Of a stretch of 64,000 nt of DNA, positions 61,343 through 64,000 are shown piece after piece. Numbering within the stretch: the first letter of the stretch is position 1; each line of letters begins with the position of its first letter. The translations under genes and the position numbers were made by a program. The notes below the pieces were generated by a model. It saw nothing but the letters and a program-made list of their open reading frames with translations, was not told the origin of the DNA and did not search any database. Source of the DNA: Desulfobacteraceae bacterium (GTDB lineage Bacteria; Desulfobacterota; Desulfobacteria; Desulfobacterales; Desulfobacteraceae); assembly GCA_016744295.1 (NCBI GenBank), contig JADGEQ010000031.1, forward strand, positions 24,421 through 88,420. Reading direction: 5' to 3'.

Positions 61343-62296
61343 ATGAAAAACATTAGATTTGAAAATCCGATGCTTGCCAGAGAGCTCTTCGGTCATCACA
61401 ACTATAATCTGGATAAAATTTGCAAAGCGTTTAATGTGGAGATCAATACAAGGGGCAGCTCTTTGCTGCTTAATGGCACAGCCCACAATACTGATCTTGC
61501 TGAAAAAATACTCCAACAATTGTATCAGCTTCTGGAAAATAAATTTTCTTTTGACGAAGCTGATTTTGATGCCGCCATAAAAACTATAAAACACAACAAT
61601 AATTCCCATATCAAAGATATTTTTTCTACAACAATTTTTAAAACAGTTAGAAACAAACCCATCACCCCACGCAATCCTGCCCAAAAAGAATATGCAGAGG
61701 CAAGCCTTAAAAATGATATTCTTTTTGCCATAGGTCCCGCCGGAACCGGCAAAACATATCTTGCAATGGCAATGGCCATGGCCGCATTCTCAAGAGGGGA
61801 AATCAAAAAAATTATATTAGCAAGGCCTGCGGTCGAAGCAGGAGAGACTCTGGGATTTTTACCCGGCGATCTTGCCCAGAAAATAAATCCCTACCTTCGC
61901 CCTTTGTATGATGCGCTTTATGATATGATGGACTATGAAAAAGTACAAACATTTATAGAGCAGGACACCATTGAAATTGCCCCCCTTGCTTTTATGCGGG
62001 GAAGAACCCTGAGCAATTCTTTTATTATTTTAGATGAAGCCCAGAATACAACCTCGCAACAAATGAAAATGTTTTTGACACGAATTGGTTATGGATCAAA
62101 AGTCATTGTTACAGGAGATATCACACAGGTTGACCTTCCCACCGGTATAAAATCCGGTCTTATAGAAGCTAGAGGGCTATTAAATAAAATAAATAGAATC
62201 GAGTTTATTTATTTTTCAAAAAATGATGTCGTCCGACATAAACTTATATCAAGCATTATTGAAGCCTATGAAAAAAATAAAAACGACAATAAATAA
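61343..62296 (+). CDS. phoH: PhoH-like ATPase
   Basis: 317 aa, PhoH/YbeZ type. A ~110-residue N-terminal KH-like region (ELFGHHNYNLDKICKAFNVE) precedes the P-loop domain: Walker A GPAGTGKTY, IILARPAVEAGETLGFLPGD, MRGRTLSNSFIILDEAQNTT (Walker B) and VTGDITQVDLP. In other bacteria it works with the endoribonuclease YbeY in rRNA maturation. No ybeY gene follows here. The ribosome site is poor. AT-rich gene. The 154 bp between it and truA hold no gene. Confidence 0.93.
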   Translation: MKNIRFENPMLARELFGHHNYNLDKICKAFNVEINTRGSSLLLNGTAHNTDLAEKILQQLYQLLENKFSFDEADFDAAIKTIKHNNNSHIKDIFSTTIFKTVRNKPITPRNPAQKEYAEASLKNDILFAIGPAGTGKTYLAMAMAMAAFSRGEIKKIILARPAVEAGETLGFLPGDLAQKINPYLRPLYDALYDMMDYEKVQTFIEQDTIEIAPLAFMRGRTLSNSFIILDEAQNTTSQQMKMFLTRIGYGSKVIVTGDITQVDLPTGIKSGLIEARGLLNKINRIEFIYFSKNDVVRHKLISSIIEAYEKNKNDNK

Positions 62297-62450
62297 AAAT
62301 TCAAAGCAACCATTTTGACAAAAAACAAGTTCTTATCCATCAAACATAAACCTTGACGGATTTTTTCCGTTGAAGTACATATCCCCTTTAAAGACGGTGA
62401 GTTCCGCTATTATTTAATTTGCCCACGGGCAACCCAACAGGTGTTTTTTG

Positions 62451-63266
62451 ATGACAGATTTTAATAAGGATATAACGTTTGCCAATTATAGGATGGATGT
62501 CCGGTACGATGGGCAAGATTATTACGGATGGCAACGGCATAAAGACAAACCTACGATCCAGGGCGCATTGGAAAATGCTGTGACAAAATGCTGGGGATTG
62601 CGCCAGAATGTTGAAGGATCAGGACGAACCGATCGCGGAACCCATGCAATAGGACAAGTCGCATCTATTCGTCTTCCCGAAGATATCAACGAAAAAGAGG
62701 CTTTGTTTAACCTTAACCGTGTCCTTGGGAAAAATATCGAAATTACCAGTTTAAAGAAGATATCTGATAGCTTCCATGCAAGAGAATCTGCAATTGGGAA
62801 ATGTTACATCTATAAAATCTGGAACCACCCCAATCTTCCATCTGAAATGAATGAAAAGGTTTGGTATGTCCCTGAAAAATTGAATGTTAAAGCGATGGAT
62901 AAAGCCTGTTCCTATTTTACAGGGACTAAAGATTTTGCTTCCTTTGCCAAAGTTCCAAACTATAAAAGGGCAACATCGGTAAGAACTGTTCATTCTCTTA
63001 GGCTTACACAAGAAGACTCCTTACTATGCTTTTCAATTATTGCCGACGGTTTTCTTTATAAAATGGTACGCAATATAGTTCGCGCACTTGTTAAGGTGGG
63101 AGAGGGAAGGTCAAAAATCGATGATATTCCCCGTATAATAGATGCAAAGAGTCGTAAGGCTGCGCCCGGTACAGCTCCCGCTTCAGGCCTTTATCTTAAT
63201 ACTGTATTTTATGATAAAAAGAGCATGGATGATGCCATCAAAACAGATCAGACAGAGGCTATATAA
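62451..63266 (+). CDS. truA: tRNA pseudouridine synthase A
   Basis: 271 aa. The catalytic Asp is in GSGRTDRGTHA; also typical are YDGQDYYGWQRHKDKPTIQG, the RESAIGKCYIYKIWN block, FLYKMVRNIVRALVKVG and a C-terminal APASGLYL. It converts U38-40 of the tRNA anticodon arm to pseudouridine. ATG 62451 follows AGGTG; an upstream TTG adds one codon. It overlaps the next gene by one base (TAATG). Confidence 0.95.
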   Translation: MTDFNKDITFANYRMDVRYDGQDYYGWQRHKDKPTIQGALENAVTKCWGLRQNVEGSGRTDRGTHAIGQVASIRLPEDINEKEALFNLNRVLGKNIEITSLKKISDSFHARESAIGKCYIYKIWNHPNLPSEMNEKVWYVPEKLNVKAMDKACSYFTGTKDFASFAKVPNYKRATSVRTVHSLRLTQEDSLLCFSIIADGFLYKMVRNIVRALVKVGEGRSKIDDIPRIIDAKSRKAAPGTAPASGLYLNTVFYDKKSMDDAIKTDQTEAI

Positions 63267-63766
63267 TGGGAGATTTTGAACACCAGCGTCATAAGTTTCG
63301 AACAGGTTTAACCAAGCCCCGTGAGCTAATTGTTGCATGTGCACCCATGCGGAGCAACGTGAATATTTCCCAGATCGCCCGCACCGCAAGTGCATGTGCT
63401 GTGGAGAAAATGATTATTTGCGGGAACGCATCATTAATTGGTAAAATTGCCAGAGACGCCATTTCAGAGCTAACCGTTTCAACCCACAGATCCTTAGGTC
63501 CTGTACTAAAAAAACTTAAAGCAGATGGTTACGCCATTGTGGGGATAGAGCAAACATCCAACTCACAGAACATCCATCACTTCTCTTTTAAGTGTCGATC
63601 AGTTTTGGTTGTGGGTAATGAGCGCTTTGGGATTAAAGAGGATATCCTTAAACTATTGGATGAAGTTATCGAAATCCCCGTATGGGGAATGCCCCATAGC
63701 TACAACGCCGCTTCTGCTGCCAACATGGCTTTGTATGAATACTGCCGCCAGTTTCCAGAAGGATAA
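63266..63766 (+). CDS. SpoU/TrmH-family RNA methyltransferase
   Basis: 166 aa knotted SAM-dependent 2'-O-methyltransferase. Motif 1 is NISQIARTASACAV (N...R), motif 2 VLVVGNERFGI, and motif 3 IPVWGMPHSYNAASAANMAL. It is short, holding only the catalytic SPOUT domain, similar in size to TrmL-like proteins but with different flanks. The target nucleotide is not predictable. Coupling to truA supports a tRNA target. The last 234 bp of the window show no gene I can support. Confidence 0.9.
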   Translation: MGDFEHQRHKFRTGLTKPRELIVACAPMRSNVNISQIARTASACAVEKMIICGNASLIGKIARDAISELTVSTHRSLGPVLKKLKADGYAIVGIEQTSNSQNIHHFSFKCRSVLVVGNERFGIKEDILKLLDEVIEIPVWGMPHSYNAASAANMALYEYCRQFPEG

Positions 63767-64000
63767 ATCTTGGCCTTAGCTTAGGTCATCCCTAAAAAAA
63801 TCAATGAAGAATGGTTATCAATCTGGAGTTTAGGATACAAAGTGCCACAAGGGCCAATTTATATTACCTGATTTTGCGGGAGTCCTCCACAGGAGATGAT
63901 GTACCCAAATCCACCGCCTAATTTTGTGCAGACCCGTCCAAAGAAAAATCGGGGAGTTTTTTTCTTGGCGGGGGCCCATTTCGGCCAGACTTAACTTTTT

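Noticed and set aside
1..64000. CRISPR arrays, rRNA and tRNA genes, prophage or complete transposons
   Set aside because: No regularly spaced repeats, no tRNA T-loop consensus in a foldable context, no phage structural genes and no transposase were seen.

Overview
ORGANISM. The window looks like the chromosome of an anaerobic Desulfobacterota bacterium, most like the Desulfobacteraceae. It is mid-GC and dense in strand-coherent operons. Supporting signs are an aldehyde:ferredoxin oxidoreductase, a beta-oxidation gene island, TRAP transport, several sigma-54 activators, Cys-rich H-protein-like genes, a probable selenium-type molybdenum hydroxylase and ETF-linked amine oxidation. This placement is inference from gene content. 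No rRNA or tRNA gene was seen. LAYOUT. 1-4.9 kb: the 3' part of an NtrC-type activator, an archaemetzincin, two tandem Cys-rich H-protein-like genes behind a possible sigma-54 promoter, and a PAS histidine kinase. 5.2-9.8 kb: a thioesterase beside the wreck of an acyl-CoA ligase gene, then a heterodimeric ABC exporter. 10-25.3 kb: an enoyl-CoA hydratase diverging from a TetR gene that heads a run of eleven co-oriented genes: TetR, AOR, extended SDR, acyl-CoA ligase fused to SCP2, HpaB/4-hydroxybutyryl-CoA dehydratase-like flavoprotein, FabK/NMO-like flavoprotein, thiolase, hydratase/dehydrogenase fusion, two classical SDRs and another extended SDR. 25.4-30.4 kb: a three-subunit molybdenum hydroxylase with YqeC and MocA. 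30.8-33.6 kb: a patch of unrelated, probably acquired genes (alpha/beta hydrolase, AraC regulator, DUF3795) and a PilZ gene. 34-36.5 kb: a fumarate-reductase-like flavoprotein and an RpiR regulator. 36.7-45.2 kb: soxBDAG, a DAO-family flavoprotein and etfBA. 45.2-47.3 kb: a trace of an IS end, an Ada-like protein and a DMT exporter preceded by ten Gs. 47.5-49.2 kb: pgi. 49.2-55.2 kb: a TRAP transporter and SDR operon with a good sigma-54 promoter, facing its probable PAS/sigma-54 activator. 55.2-60.9 kb: a diguanylate cyclase, then an M20 amidohydrolase with a two-gene DUF3100-type permease and its regulator. 61.3-63.8 kb: phoH, truA and a SpoU methyltransferase. HOW THE GENES WORK TOGETHER. 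Two systems stand out. The 11-25 kb island is built like a beta-oxidation pathway for a bulky or hydrophobic acid, but it has no acyl-CoA dehydrogenase. It carries instead an HpaB-family flavoprotein that has lost two of the four Fe-S ligands of 4-hydroxybutyryl-CoA dehydratase. The sox-DAO-ETF cluster is a heterotetrameric sarcosine oxidase, normally an O2-using enzyme, encoded beside its own ETF. This suggests anaerobic oxidative demethylation of sarcosine or a related methylamine, with electrons passed to ETF. The RpiR gene diverging from it, with a perfect 15-bp inverted repeat in between, is the likely regulatory unit.
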